The notes under the pieces are model-generated. The model saw only the letters and a list, made by a program, of their open reading frames with translations. It had not been told where the DNA came from and did not search any database. A stretch of DNA of 64,000 nt from contig JABWAT010000006.1 in the NCBI GenBank assembly GCA_013360915.1, positions 62,001 through 126,000 on the forward strand, written 5' to 3'. The DNA comes from Bacteroidota bacterium (GTDB lineage Bacteria; Bacteroidota; JABWAT01). The stretch's first letter is position 1, and each line of letters starts with the position of its first letter. Positions 44,946-54,486 of this stretch are shown here, one piece after another. Position numbers and translations under genes: made by a program.

Positions 44946-46852
44946 AACCACCAGGTCAGACCCAGACTGAATACCGATACCGGAATTGGAAATCCGTCAT
45001 ACAGATACCCTGGTTCATTGGTGACATTTTCCCATTGCCACCAGAAGAGAATATCATTGACCTTCCCGCGAAGAAACACATTCACCTGTTTGTGGGCTGG
45101 TGTGTTTCCTCCTGTGAAAAAAATCTGATTAAAACGGGTATCGGGGTAAAGCCGTGAGCTCTCAGGACGTAGGTACCCTTCCAATCCGGCTTTGAGATAA
45201 AGATGGTCTCTGAAAAGCAGCAGATTCACGGCCGCTCCGAGACGGGTCTGCCAGGCCGGCAGGCGATGGTCCGAATGGAAAGCAGCATCCCCATCGGTTT
45301 CAAACCACCCAAACCGTTGCAGAAACCGGGCCCCTCCGGCGAGATAACGGGCCTTTGACTGCGAGGAAAAATAGTAGACAATGGAATCGGGCTGCACCCG
45401 CCCGGTGGTCCATTCCGGACCTGGACTGTTTCGCTGCAGGTAACTCACAGAAACGGAGTACTCTCCGGTTTCGTTTCCTGATGCCCAGGATGCACTCATC
45501 ATGCGTATGGATTTGATCGCCTTTCCATCAGCAAAACCTGTCAGTAAGACCTGATCCAGAATGGGAAGCGGTTCACGGCTATCCGAAACATTGAGTGAAA
45601 GGGTATGATTGAGTACCGACATCCGGGCGCTTGCCCAGAAAGTCCGCCAGTCAGCAGCATCTTTCAGGTCGCCGGTTGTCACACCAGCCGAAAACCGGAA
45701 AAGACCGGATGGGGTGTGCGCAGACAACCCGCCCGGAAACCGGGTCATCGAGGAAAATGCCGGGATAAAAGTGGATCCAGGCCGGCTGGTGGTTTCTACT
45801 CCGGTCCAGATCTGAACGGGAAATCCACCCGGCAAGGCTTCCAGTCCGGTCCGGAAACGGGTAAGTTCAACATCCCATCCCGTCCAATGCGTCTGGTCGT
45901 TGTATTCATCTGCCGGACCACGGGATTTGTACCCGTGACGCTGATAGGCCAGCCGACCAAAAAACGAGAAAACCTGACCCGCCAGGGTATCGCGGTGAGT
46001 CCAGTCGGCCCCCATCAGGGTTGTGGTGGTCCGGGAATACTTATCGGGAGAGACCAGCACGGCATCGATGGGATTGTAGGCCGAGCTCTGACCTGTTGCA
46101 ACCAGGGAATCATCGACCCCACCATAGTTGCCATTCCGGATTTTGGATCCGTTAAACCAGGCCCGGAGGGTCGACCCTTCGGTAAGTTGGTGTCGAATCT
46201 GGAACAGGTACTGATACTGGTCGGAAGAGCCGGGAAGTACCGGATTAAATCCGATGTCCGACTTAAACGGACCATCAAAAATGGTGCGGCCGAAACCGGC
46301 CTGAATGGTGGTCGGACCTGTCACCCGGGCTGTAAACTGCCCCTGAAAAACCGATAACCGATCATAACCCTGGTGGAAAAAGACCTTCGAAAGCGGAACA
46401 TCGGGCTGTGTGATGGATTGGCTCAGTTCCCAGGAGGCAGCTGCTGTGGAAAAAGCAGACGGACCCCATTGCAAGCCATCAATGGCACTGATGAACAATG
46501 CGGAAGGGTGTAACCACCCGGTTACCGGATCACGCAGATCGAACCCGTTCAGCACAAGACCCTGATCCCCCGGCAGTAATCCATCGGTAAAAAAGGATGA
46601 CTTGACAGACGGACCGTAACCCGAGAAATGGTACCCGGGCCGTACCAGGGCCTGCAGACACGTCAGATCGCGGAAAGGAAAATAAAACCGGCTGCTGTCG
46701 GATGCCTGATTCTGAAAAACGGCTTCCTGCCGGACGGAGGGAATGGTTGACATGGAGGCTGTCCGCAGTGAGTCGGGAACCGATGCAGCAATCAGACCTG
46801 GTACCAAAAGCAGACCCAACACCGTCAGACGTCGGTGATTACAGTGGGGCAA
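44936..46852 (-). CDS. Outer-membrane receptor-like barrel protein linked to the Btu-type importer
   Basis: A 638-aa protein with signal peptide (LTVLGLLLVPGLIAAS). A short plug-like part includes SFFTDGLLPGDQGLVLNGFD, followed by many barrel-like strands and a C-terminal VSVFSLGLTWWLWN ending in aromatic residues. It resembles a reduced TonB-dependent receptor with a minimal plug; a clear TonB box is not seen. The overlap with the binding-protein gene supports uptake of the same substrate through the outer membrane. Family assignment is uncertain. Confidence 0.7.
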   Translation of the reverse strand: MPHCNHRRLTVLGLLLVPGLIAASVPDSLRTASMSTIPSVRQEAVFQNQASDSSRFYFPFRDLTCLQALVRPGYHFSGYGPSVKSSFFTDGLLPGDQGLVLNGFDLRDPVTGWLHPSALFISAIDGLQWGPSAFSTAAASWELSQSITQPDVPLSKVFFHQGYDRLSVFQGQFTARVTGPTTIQAGFGRTIFDGPFKSDIGFNPVLPGSSDQYQYLFQIRHQLTEGSTLRAWFNGSKIRNGNYGGVDDSLVATGQSSAYNPIDAVLVSPDKYSRTTTTLMGADWTHRDTLAGQVFSFFGRLAYQRHGYKSRGPADEYNDQTHWTGWDVELTRFRTGLEALPGGFPVQIWTGVETTSRPGSTFIPAFSSMTRFPGGLSAHTPSGLFRFSAGVTTGDLKDAADWRTFWASARMSVLNHTLSLNVSDSREPLPILDQVLLTGFADGKAIKSIRMMSASWASGNETGEYSVSVSYLQRNSPGPEWTTGRVQPDSIVYYFSSQSKARYLAGGARFLQRFGWFETDGDAAFHSDHRLPAWQTRLGAAVNLLLFRDHLYLKAGLEGYLRPESSRLYPDTRFNQIFFTGGNTPAHKQVNVFLRGKVNDILFWWQWENVTNEPGYLYDGFPIPVSVFSLGLTWWLWN

Positions 46853-47255
46853 GACCAGACCTCAGACGTTTTTTGGCTTCATGGGCAAGTTTGGCGACGT
46901 AAGCCACAGCAGTTACCATTTCGGCCGGTTTGGCCGTTTCCATGGCTCTTGATTCGTAAATTACCAGGTTTTCGGCGTTGTTCAGTTGCATGAGTGAAAA
47001 CCCGCCATAATCCATTCCAAGATTGTTCCTCAGCAGGAATTCAAGAAGTTGGGCGGTAGGTTCAACCGGACCTGCAATGCTGAAATATTTCAGAATGACT
47101 TCCTTGTTCTGATTTTCGATCTGGATAAAAATGACTTCCTGAATTTCCCCGTCGGGCATGGGAATTCGCATCAGGAAGTTTCCCTGAAGTTCGGAAAGTT
47201 CACCATTCAGATGATGACTGAGTTCAAAGACCAGTTGGGACAGGGAATAGCTCAT
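46839..47255 (-). CDS. Small YbjN/chaperone-like protein of unknown function
   Basis: About 138 aa, alternating strands and helices (MRIPMPDGEIQEVIFIQIEN, then LLEFLLRNNLGMDYGGFSLM), similar in layout to type III secretion chaperone-like or YbjN folds. No signal peptide. ATG 47255 (MSYSLSQLV) is preferred to an upstream start at 47297. Its 3' end overlaps the receptor gene by 14 bp, so it may be the first gene of the uptake operon. No cobalamin riboswitch was found in the space before it. Confidence 0.65.
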   Translation of the reverse strand: MSYSLSQLVFELSHHLNGELSELQGNFLMRIPMPDGEIQEVIFIQIENQNKEVILKYFSIAGPVEPTAQLLEFLLRNNLGMDYGGFSLMQLNNAENLVIYESRAMETAKPAEMVTAVAYVAKLAHEAKKRLRSGLAPL

Positions 47256-47486
47256 CGGATACCTGTAAAAGTTGAGTGCTGCCGGCAGCGGATGCAATTT
47301 TTTTCCGGATTTGATTGTTGTACACCAGCAACTGAAACCCGGTGCTGCCCGTCTGTCTTGTCAAGATAGAGCCTGCCGGTTAAACAACAAAGAACATTGA
47401 AAATCGGCAAGGTGCAGATTACATTCAACCTTTTTGGGGAGGATTTTATTGTCACTGGCTATCGTTTTACTTAACGGAGACTGAAC

Positions 47487-49058
47487 ATGGAAAAACCGGT
47501 GGCCACCCTGCTTTGGGTCGATGACGAAATCGAAAATCTGACCGCTCATCTTACCTTTCTGAAATCACGAGGATATCTGGTTGATGCCGTCGCCAGCGGA
47601 GCAGATGCTCTGAAACTGGTCGACCAGCGATCTTATGATCTGGTCTTTCTCGACGAAAACATGCCCGGAATGGGCGGACTCGAAACGCTGGGTGAATTGA
47701 AAAAGCGTAAACCGTTCCTTCCGGTGGTCATGATCACCAAAAGCGAAGCCGAATCGCTCATGGAAGAAGCCATTGGCCGCCAGATCACCGACTTTCTGAT
47801 CAAACCGGTGAATCCGAACCAGATTCTGATGACCATTAAAAAGAGCCTTGATAACAGCCGGATCACCCATGAAATCACCAGCAGGGACTATCTGCAGTCC
47901 TCCAACCGGCTCAATCAGGATATCGACCTGGCTTCCTCTGCCGATGACTGGATAGAAGTCTTTACCTCTTTGACCAGGTGGGAATTGGCCATGGCATCCG
48001 TGCAGGATGACAGCATCAGGCAGATGCTTACCGACCAGAAACGACAGGCCAACCTTCGCTTTATCCGTTTTGTCGAAGACCAGTACCGGGGCTGGGTGAA
48101 CGCAAAACCGGGGGAACGTCCGCTTCTGAGTGTGGATATCCTGCAGCAGGTTCTGGTTCCTGAACTGAAATCGAAACAACCGGTCTTTTATATTGTGATC
48201 GATTGCCTGCGTTCCGATCAGTGGATGGAATTTGAAGCAAGACTGACCGATTACTTCACAGCAGATACACGTTATTACTTCAGCATTTTACCCACTGCCA
48301 CTCCATATTCCCGTAACTCACTTTTTTCGGGACTGTTCCCCTCTGAAATCGAAAACCGGTATCCTGATCTGTGGACGTATTCGGTGGATAGTGAAGAGTC
48401 ATTGAATGCCTACGAGGCTGAGCTACTGAAAGCCTTTTTTGCGCGTAACCGGACATCCTTAAGTCAGGATCCGCGCTATTTTAAAATCAATACCCAGGCC
48501 GATTCTAAAGGGCTGGAGCAATCCTTTGGAAATCTTATCCGGCAGGATCTGACAGCGGTGGTGATCAATTTTGTCGACATGATCTCCCATGCCCGCAGCG
48601 AAATGGGTATTCTGAAGGAACTGGCACCCGATGAACAGGCCTACCGGTCGCTGTCGAACAGTTGGTTCGATCATTCCTTTCTGAAAGACCTTCTGATTAA
48701 TCTGTCGAAAGCCGGAGTGAAAGTGGTTGTGACCAGCGATCATGGCTGTGTCCGTTGTACTCGGGGAACCCGGGTGAACGCAGACCGTGAAACCAGCACC
48801 AATCTGCGGTATAAGTACGGAAGGAACCTCAATGGCGATCCCAAGGATATTCTGATTATCCGGAATCCGAACGATTTCAGACTTCCGAAATACAGCGGTA
48901 ACACCAATTACATGATTGCCAAGCAGGATGCCGTTCTGCTGTATCCGAATAATTACAACCAATACCAGAACCAGTTCCGCGACACGTTCCAGCATGGCGG
49001 ACTTTCCATGGAAGAAATGATTGTTCCCGTGTCGGTTCTGTCACCCAGACTACGTTAA
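47487..49058 (+). CDS. porX: PorX: response regulator with PglZ phosphatase domain, T9SS regulator
   Basis: A 523-aa protein. The N-terminal receiver domain (1-120) has acidic residues Asp12 and Asp13, phospho-acceptor Asp56 in DLVFLDENMPGMGG, Thr84, and Lys106. The rest is a PglZ/alkaline-phosphatase-like domain with FYIVIDCLRSDQW and VVVTSDHGCVRC metal-binding motifs. PorX with sensor PorY controls T9SS gene expression in Porphyromonas and Flavobacterium. It fits the T9SS cargo genes in the window. GGAG precedes the ATG. PorY is not seen here. Confidence 0.93.
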   Translation: MEKPVATLLWVDDEIENLTAHLTFLKSRGYLVDAVASGADALKLVDQRSYDLVFLDENMPGMGGLETLGELKKRKPFLPVVMITKSEAESLMEEAIGRQITDFLIKPVNPNQILMTIKKSLDNSRITHEITSRDYLQSSNRLNQDIDLASSADDWIEVFTSLTRWELAMASVQDDSIRQMLTDQKRQANLRFIRFVEDQYRGWVNAKPGERPLLSVDILQQVLVPELKSKQPVFYIVIDCLRSDQWMEFEARLTDYFTADTRYYFSILPTATPYSRNSLFSGLFPSEIENRYPDLWTYSVDSEESLNAYEAELLKAFFARNRTSLSQDPRYFKINTQADSKGLEQSFGNLIRQDLTAVVINFVDMISHARSEMGILKELAPDEQAYRSLSNSWFDHSFLKDLLINLSKAGVKVVVTSDHGCVRCTRGTRVNADRETSTNLRYKYGRNLNGDPKDILIIRNPNDFRLPKYSGNTNYMIAKQDAVLLYPNNYNQYQNQFRDTFQHGGLSMEEMIVPVSVLSPRLR

Positions 49059-49064
49059 TATTGT

Positions 49065-49487
49065 ATGCACTCCTGGACCTCGTCATCGGCTGAAGAGACC
49101 CGATCCATCGGTAAAGCCATCGGTGAAAAACTGAACACGGGATCGGTCGTGGCCCTGACCGGTGACCTGGGCTCGGGAAAGACCACCCTGATTAACGGGC
49201 TGGTATCCGTCTTTGGTATTCAGGGCAGTCAGGTCAGCTCTCCGACCTTTTCCATTGTAAATGCCTATGAAGGCCAAGTCCCCGTTTATCATTTCGATTT
49301 TTACCGGATTGATGATGTAAGAGAATTATGGGACATCGGAATTGAGGAATACTGGCTGCTTCCGGGAATCAAGCTGATCGAGTGGGCCGAAAAGTGTCCC
49401 GAGGTGCTGCCCGCCGTTCATTACCGGATTCATCTGACCGGAACCGGTGATGAACCCAGAACCATTTCATTGTCGGAGCCAGGATGA
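49065..49487 (+). CDS. tsaE: tRNA threonylcarbamoyladenosine biosynthesis ATPase TsaE
   Basis: A 140-aa P-loop protein needed for t6A37 modification of ANN-decoding tRNAs. Walker A is LTGDLGSGKTTLINGL (about 31-46), with SSPTFSIVNAYEG and YHFDFYRI conserved. It is 6 bp after porX and overlaps tsaB as ATGA. Confidence 0.95.
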   Translation: MHSWTSSSAEETRSIGKAIGEKLNTGSVVALTGDLGSGKTTLINGLVSVFGIQGSQVSSPTFSIVNAYEGQVPVYHFDFYRIDDVRELWDIGIEEYWLLPGIKLIEWAEKCPEVLPAVHYRIHLTGTGDEPRTISLSEPG

Positions 49488-50134
49488 TTCTTTCAATTGA
49501 TACCTTTTCTGCCATGGCCGGAGTGGCCCTGACCGAGGGTGAGCAGGAAAGGGCTGCATGGTCCGACTGGATTCCCAACGGTCACAGTGAACAGCTCATG
49601 CCAGCAATAGTTAAGATCCTTTCCGGGACTGGCGTCACCCGTCCCGATGCCGTGGCGGTCTGCGGAGGTCCCGGTTCATTCACTGGTCTGCGTATCGGGT
49701 TTTCTGTGGCAAAGGGCCTTGCTTTGGGGTGGAACTGCCCTTTTCTGGTGGTTCCAACTTTTCAGGCATGGGAACACCGGCTTGCGTCTGACCCCGCGAT
49801 CGCTGAAATTGGATGTCTGATTGATGCCCGCCAGGGAGATTGGTACGGTCGCCATCCGGATGGCCGACTGGCCTGTCAGTCCCTGGATGCCTGGTTGTCG
49901 GAACGGTCCGGCACCCGGGTCTGGATGGTCGAAAGTGACCAGATTCCGGTACGGGAAGGAGTTCGGATAGAAAGCTGGAAAACATACCCGGATGCGGGCA
50001 GACTGGCGGTTTCGGTGGGTATTCTGGCTGGACGCCGGTTGGCAAAGGGTGAATCGGATGACGTATTTGTCACCGAACCGGTTTACATCAAGGATTTTGT
50101 TGCGCGGATTTCCGGAAATCCGTCGTTGATTTAG
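49484..50134 (+). CDS. tsaB: tRNA threonylcarbamoyladenosine biosynthesis protein TsaB
   Basis: A 216-aa ASKHA-fold protein, the non-catalytic partner of TsaD in t6A synthesis. [18 protein letters not shown] and [20 protein letters not shown] are the family motifs. It lies between tsaE and accD with an 8-bp gap; tsaD is not in the window. Confidence 0.94.
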   Translation: MILSIDTFSAMAGVALTEGEQERAAWSDWIPNGHSEQLMPAIVKILSGTGVTRPDAVAVCGGPGSFTGLRIGFSVAKGLALGWNCPFLVVPTFQAWEHRLASDPAIAEIGCLIDARQGDWYGRHPDGRLACQSLDAWLSERSGTRVWMVESDQIPVREGVRIESWKTYPDAGRLAVSVGILAGRRLAKGESDDVFVTEPVYIKDFVARISGNPSLI

Positions 50135-50142
50135 GAGAAACT

Positions 50143-50985
50143 ATGGCCTGGTTTAAACGGAAAGAAGCAGGGATTACGGCTGAATCTGAAAAGAAGGATT
50201 CACCCGATGGGTTATGGAGCAAATGTGACAGCTGCGGAACCATGCTGTATAAACGTCAGCTGGTCGATAACCTGTATGTATGCTTCAAATGCGGACACCA
50301 TTTCCGGATTGGCTCGGAAATTTACTTTGAAATCCTGTTCGATAACAACGATTTCACCGAGTATGATGCCAATATGATCTCGGAAGATCCGCTGGGTTTT
50401 GTTGATACCAAGCGGTACACCGACCGAATCAAGGCCACCATCAAAAAGACCGGATTGCACGATGCCTGCCGCTATGCCTCTGGAACCATGAATGGCAATG
50501 CCATCGTGATTGCCTGTATGGATTTCGGCTTCATTGGCGGATCGATGGGTTCGGTAATGGGCGAAAAAATTGCCCGCGGCATCGATAAAGCTCTACAACT
50601 GAAATGTCCGTTTGTGATGATATCCAAATCGGGTGGCGCCCGGATGATGGAAGCCACTTTTTCTCTGATGCAGATGGCCAAAACCTCTGCCAAACTGACA
50701 CTTCTTGCCGAAGCACGTCTGCCTTACTTCTCGGTTCTGACCGATCCGACCACCGGCGGGGTTACCGCCTCGTTTGCCATGCTGGGCGATTTTAATATTG
50801 CAGAGCCCGGTGCTCTAATCGGTTTTGCAGGTCCGCGTGTCATCAGGCAAACCATCGGCAAGGATCTCCCTCCCGGCTTTCAAACCTCTGAATTTGTGCA
50901 GGAACATGGTTTTCTCGACCTCATTGTTCCCCGGGCCGATCTGAAGAACACCATCAGCAAACTGGCTTCCATGACCCGCGTCTGA
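50143..50985 (+). CDS. accD: Acetyl-CoA carboxylase carboxyltransferase subunit beta
   Basis: A 280-aa subunit for malonyl-CoA formation in fatty acid synthesis. The N-terminal zinc ribbon has Cys28, Cys31, Cys47 and Cys50 ([14 protein letters not shown] ... VCFKCGHH), and the crotonase-like core contains [17 protein letters not shown] and [10 protein letters not shown]. The accA partner is not in the window. GGAG precedes the ATG. Confidence 0.96.
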   Translation: MAWFKRKEAGITAESEKKDSPDGLWSKCDSCGTMLYKRQLVDNLYVCFKCGHHFRIGSEIYFEILFDNNDFTEYDANMISEDPLGFVDTKRYTDRIKATIKKTGLHDACRYASGTMNGNAIVIACMDFGFIGGSMGSVMGEKIARGIDKALQLKCPFVMISKSGGARMMEATFSLMQMAKTSAKLTLLAEARLPYFSVLTDPTTGGVTASFAMLGDFNIAEPGALIGFAGPRVIRQTIGKDLPPGFQTSEFVQEHGFLDLIVPRADLKNTISKLASMTRV

Positions 50986-51057
50986 CGGGTTTGATGATAT
51001 TCCGTTTTTGCTTTTAAAACGGAGAAATCTGATATTTAAGGTTCCGTTTGACTTAAC

Positions 51058-51139
51058 GCGCGAGTGGCGAAATTGGCAGACGCGCCAGACTTAGGATCTG
51101 GTGGGGTAACCCGTGGGGGTTCAAGTCCCTCCTCGCGTA
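51058..51139 (+). tRNA. tRNA-Leu (UAG)
   Basis: An 82-nt class II tRNA. Acceptor arms GCGCGAG and CTCGCGT pair with one G-U; the anticodon stem CCAGA/TCTGG encloses CTTAGGA with anticodon TAG; a long variable arm (GGGGTAACCCGTGGGG region) is typical of leucine. GTTCAAG is the T-loop. CCA is not encoded. A terminator follows 35 bp later. Confidence 0.97.
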
Positions 51140-51174
51140 CAACATATCTGCCGGGAAACCGGTGGAACCAACGG

Positions 51175-51204
51175 AAACGGAACCCTGTTCCGTTTTTTTG
51201 TTTT
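51175..51204 (+). terminator. Terminator after tRNA-Leu
   Basis: AACGGAA (51176-51182) and TTCCGTT (51188-51194) form a stem with loop CCCTG, followed by TTTTTTTGTTTT. It separates the tRNA gene from tig. Confidence 0.85.
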
Positions 51205-51225
51205 AAAACGATGAAAGAACCATCC

Positions 51226-52515
51226 ATGCAATCAACCATTGTTGATGTTACAAAAGTCAGAAAAGAACTCCATGTCGAGGTCTCAACCGATGAACTGACC
51301 CCTCACTTTTCCGAGGCTTACCGCCGCTATCAGCAGAAGGCGACCATGCCCGGATTCCGGCCGGGGAAAGTCCCCATGGCCATGATTGAAAAAATGTATG
51401 GCGTGTCGATCCAGTATCAGGAGATCGAAAAAATTGCCCAGAAGTTTTTTCAGAAGGCATTTGATGAAAAAGGTCTGAAGCCGGTGGCCCGTCCGGTGAT
51501 GACTTCCATCGATTTTAACCCGGGGCAGCCCCTGAAATTCACGGTGGCCTATGACGTTCAGCCCGAGATTAAATTGCCCGATTATAAAAAATTATCGGTG
51601 AAGCAGATCTCTCCCGATATCAATGAAGCCGATGTGGATAATGAACTGGATTACATCCGCAAAATTTCTGGTTCCTTTGAACATGATGCGGCCAAAGCCT
51701 TTGAATCTGAAGACTTTGCAACCCTCGAAGTGGAAGAACTGGGTGCCGACGGAAAGCCTTCCGGACATAAGCTGAATCCCAAATTCTTCAGCATGCGGTC
51801 AGAAGAGTTTTCTGAATCGGACAAACAAAAGCTCATCGGCAAATCCAAAGGAGATTCCGTTGCGCTGACGATGCTTGATGGTACCGAAAGCGGGCGTCCG
51901 GTGCAGGTTACCATTCAGAATGTCACTGCCCTTAAAAAGGCCGATCTGACTGATGATTTTGTAAAAGACTATACAAAAGGTCAGTTCCAGACGGTCGATG
52001 CGTTTCGTGAGAACCTGAAGGAAGGCATTGCCCGGCGGTTTGCCCGGCGCAGTGAAACCAGTCTGCAGGATTCCATCATGGATGAACTGGTCGGACTTGC
52101 TGAAATGGAAATTCCCGAAACACTGGTTGAGGCCTTTCTCGAAAACTTCATTCACGAAGTGGCCCATCAGCAAAAGGATCATAAACTTCCTGCCGATTTC
52201 GATGAAAACAGTTACCGCGCCCAGAATAAACCTCTGGCTGAGCGCAGCGCCAAATGGTATCTGATCAAGCAAAACCTCATCGAAAAAGAGAATCTGGCTG
52301 TGACTGAAGACGATTTTACAGCCTACCTGAAAAAGGTCTCTGAGCAGGATAAAATTCCAGTGGAATCGTTGCGTCGGGCTTATTCAAAACCCGATGCCCG
52401 TGAGTCAGTTAACAACATGATTCTGACCGATAAGCTGGTTTCCCTGATCACATCAAAAGTGAAGGTGACCATGGTTGCTCCCGAAGACTTCAAACTCCGG
52501 GTTCAGAACGCCTGA
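51226..52515 (+). CDS. tig: Trigger factor
   Basis: A ribosome-associated chaperone and prolyl isomerase of about 429 aa. The N-terminal ribosome-binding domain has the signature MPGFRPGKVPMAMIEKMYG (GFRxGKxP). A divergent, possibly inactive isomerase domain (about 150-235) and a helical C-terminal domain follow. ATG 51226 (MQSTIVDVTKVRKELHVEV) is chosen; the open frame extends upstream through the tRNA gene and cannot be coding there. It is followed by a terminator and the clpP-clpX pair, a usual neighbourhood. Confidence 0.95.
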   Translation: MQSTIVDVTKVRKELHVEVSTDELTPHFSEAYRRYQQKATMPGFRPGKVPMAMIEKMYGVSIQYQEIEKIAQKFFQKAFDEKGLKPVARPVMTSIDFNPGQPLKFTVAYDVQPEIKLPDYKKLSVKQISPDINEADVDNELDYIRKISGSFEHDAAKAFESEDFATLEVEELGADGKPSGHKLNPKFFSMRSEEFSESDKQKLIGKSKGDSVALTMLDGTESGRPVQVTIQNVTALKKADLTDDFVKDYTKGQFQTVDAFRENLKEGIARRFARRSETSLQDSIMDELVGLAEMEIPETLVEAFLENFIHEVAHQQKDHKLPADFDENSYRAQNKPLAERSAKWYLIKQNLIEKENLAVTEDDFTAYLKKVSEQDKIPVESLRRAYSKPDARESVNNMILTDKLVSLITSKVKVTMVAPEDFKLRVQNA

Positions 52516-52524
52516 TATGGAAAA

Positions 52525-52555
52525 GGGCCGGTTTCTTTGCCGGCCCGAAATTTTT
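52525..52555 (+). terminator. Terminator after tig
   Basis: GGGCCGG (52525-52531) and CCGGCCC (52540-52546) form a 7-bp stem with an 8-nt loop, followed by GAAATTTTT. It lies 10 bp after the tig stop. Confidence 0.8.
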
Positions 52556-52603
52556 ACCTTGGAAGAAATGTTCTGCTATCAACAGACATAAAGGACACCC
52601 CCC

Positions 52604-53218
52604 ATGATGTACAAGACCCCCGATTTTCACAACAACCTCGTTCCCATGGTTATCGAACAAACCGGTCGCGGCGAACGGGCTTATGACATTTTCTCCCGGT
52701 TACTGAAGGAACGGATCATTTTCATCGGATCTCCCATTGATGATGTAACGGCCTCCCTGGTTATTGCTCAGCTGCTTTTCCTGGAATCGGAAGACCCTGA
52801 ACGCGACATTTTTATGTATCTGAATACGCCGGGCGGATCGATTTCTTCGGGTCTGGCCATTTATGATACCATGCAGTACGTTAAACCCGATGTGGCAACC
52901 ATCTGTATCGGAATGGCCGCTTCCATGGGAGCTGTTCTTCTTGCCGGCGGTAAAGCAGGCAAACGGTCGGTATTGCCCAACAGCCGGGTCATGATTCACC
53001 AGCCATGGATGGGCGGGGTTCAGGGCCAGGCCACTGATATTGAAATTCATGCTCGGGAAATCCTGAAAATGAAAGAAAATCTGTATCAGATTCTGGCCCG
53101 GCATACCGGTCAGACCTTCGATAAGATTCACAAAGATTCTGAACGCGATTACTGGCTGTCGGCTACCGAAGCCAAAGAATACGGCCTCGTCGATGAAATT
53201 CTGGAACGGAAACCATGA
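52604..53218 (+). CDS. clpP: ATP-dependent Clp protease proteolytic subunit
   Basis: A 204-aa serine protease forming the barrel that works with ClpX. Catalytic Ser107 ([11 protein letters not shown]) and His132 ([10 protein letters not shown]) are in place, and [17 protein letters not shown] is conserved. It overlaps clpX as ATGA, so the two subunits are translationally coupled. Confidence 0.97.
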   Translation: MMYKTPDFHNNLVPMVIEQTGRGERAYDIFSRLLKERIIFIGSPIDDVTASLVIAQLLFLESEDPERDIFMYLNTPGGSISSGLAIYDTMQYVKPDVATICIGMAASMGAVLLAGGKAGKRSVLPNSRVMIHQPWMGGVQGQATDIEIHAREILKMKENLYQILARHTGQTFDKIHKDSERDYWLSATEAKEYGLVDEILERKP

Positions 53219-54486
53219 GTAAGACCGAGAACCTCCGGATAAAATGTTCGTTTTGCGGACGACCCTCCACCGAAGTGAATTCGATGGTGGCTGGTCTGAG
53301 CGCCTACATCTGCGACCGGTGTGTGAACAGTGCGGTTGAAATTATTTATAACAATGCCAAGTCCTCCGAAACCCAGTCCATTTCCGATAAACCGGCACAG
53401 ACCGTTCGCCGGCTGAAGCCACGGGAAATTAAAGAGGCACTTGACCAGTACGTGATCGGCCAGGACGAGGCTAAAGTGGCTTTGTCTGTGGCGGTTTATA
53501 ATCATTATAAACGGATTGACAACAAAAAGGTCAGCAAGGAATTTGATCAGGTCGATATAGACAAGTCGAATATTCTTCTGGTTGGGCCCACCGGAACAGG
53601 AAAAACACTCCTGGCCCAGACCCTGGCTAAGGTACTCGATGTCCCGTTTTGCATAGCCGATGCCACAGCGCTGACCGAGGCCGGTTATGTGGGTGAAGAC
53701 GTGGAAAGCATCCTGGTCCGTTTGCTTCAGGCTGCTGATTATGATCTGGAATCTGCTGAACGCGGAATCGTTTACATTGATGAGATCGATAAAATTGCAC
53801 GCAAGAGCGACAATCCCTCCATCACCCGCGATGTATCAGGTGAAGGGGTTCAGCAGGCCCTTCTGAAAATTCTGGAAGGCACGGTGGCCGGGGTTCCGCC
53901 CAAGGGTGGCAGAAAACATCCCGAACAAAGTCTGATCAACGTCAACACCAAAAATATCCTGTTTATTTGTGGTGGCGCTTTTGACGGACTGGAAAAAATC
54001 ATTGCCCGTCGTCTGAACCGGGGCACCATTGGGTTTAAATCCGAAGTCAGCCAGGAAGTCAGGATGAAGGAAGATCACACCATTCTGAAGTTCGTACAGC
54101 CGGAAGATCTGCTGTTATACGGCCTGATTCCAGAGTTTATTGGTCGCCTGCCTGTGGTGTCTGCTCTTGAACCATTGGATGATGAGATGCTGCTTCAGAT
54201 TCTCACCAAACCCAAAAATGCGCTGGTAAAACAGTATCAGAAGTTGTTCAAACTGGAAGAAACCGATCTGGTCATCACCGATTCTGCCATGAAGGTGATT
54301 GTTCGTCAGGCAATCGAACGTGGAACCGGGGCACGCGGGCTTCGTTCCATTCTGGAAGAGAAAATGATTCCGGTCATGTTCGATCTGCCCAGCCGGAAAA
54401 ATGTCAGGAAATGCATCATTGATGAGGGGGTTATTCTCGGTACTTCTGAACCGGAATTTCTCCTGCGGGAACAGAACGTCGCCTAA
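53215..54486 (+). CDS. clpX: ClpX, ATP-dependent unfoldase of the Clp protease
   Basis: A 423-aa AAA+ protein. The N-terminal zinc-binding domain has Cys11, Cys14, Cys33 and Cys36. Walker A is GPTGTGKT (124-131), Walker [14 protein letters not shown], and the pore and sensor regions including the [13 protein letters not shown] sensor-2 motif are intact. Its end overlaps the convergent flavoprotein gene by 4 bp. Confidence 0.97.
   Translation: MSKTENLRIKCSFCGRPSTEVNSMVAGLSAYICDRCVNSAVEIIYNNAKSSETQSISDKPAQTVRRLKPREIKEALDQYVIGQDEAKVALSVAVYNHYKRIDNKKVSKEFDQVDIDKSNILLVGPTGTGKTLLAQTLAKVLDVPFCIADATALTEAGYVGEDVESILVRLLQAADYDLESAERGIVYIDEIDKIARKSDNPSITRDVSGEGVQQALLKILEGTVAGVPPKGGRKHPEQSLINVNTKNILFICGGAFDGLEKIIARRLNRGTIGFKSEVSQEVRMKEDHTILKFVQPEDLLLYGLIPEFIGRLPVVSALEPLDDEMLLQILTKPKNALVKQYQKLFKLEETDLVITDSAMKVIVRQAIERGTGARGLRSILEEKMIPVMFDLPSRKNVRKCIIDEGVILGTSEPEFLLREQNVA

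Noticed and set aside
47256-47486. Cobalamin riboswitch before the uptake operon
   Set aside because: Neither strand shows a B12-box-like sequence or the conserved core; a profile search would decide.
51002-51022. CCGTTTT/AAAACGG hairpin as terminator of accD
   Set aside because: The stem is AT-rich and no T-run follows on the plus strand, so support is too weak.
51064-51225. N-terminal extension of trigger factor
   Set aside because: The frame passes through the tRNA-Leu gene and its terminator; the conserved protein starts at 51226.
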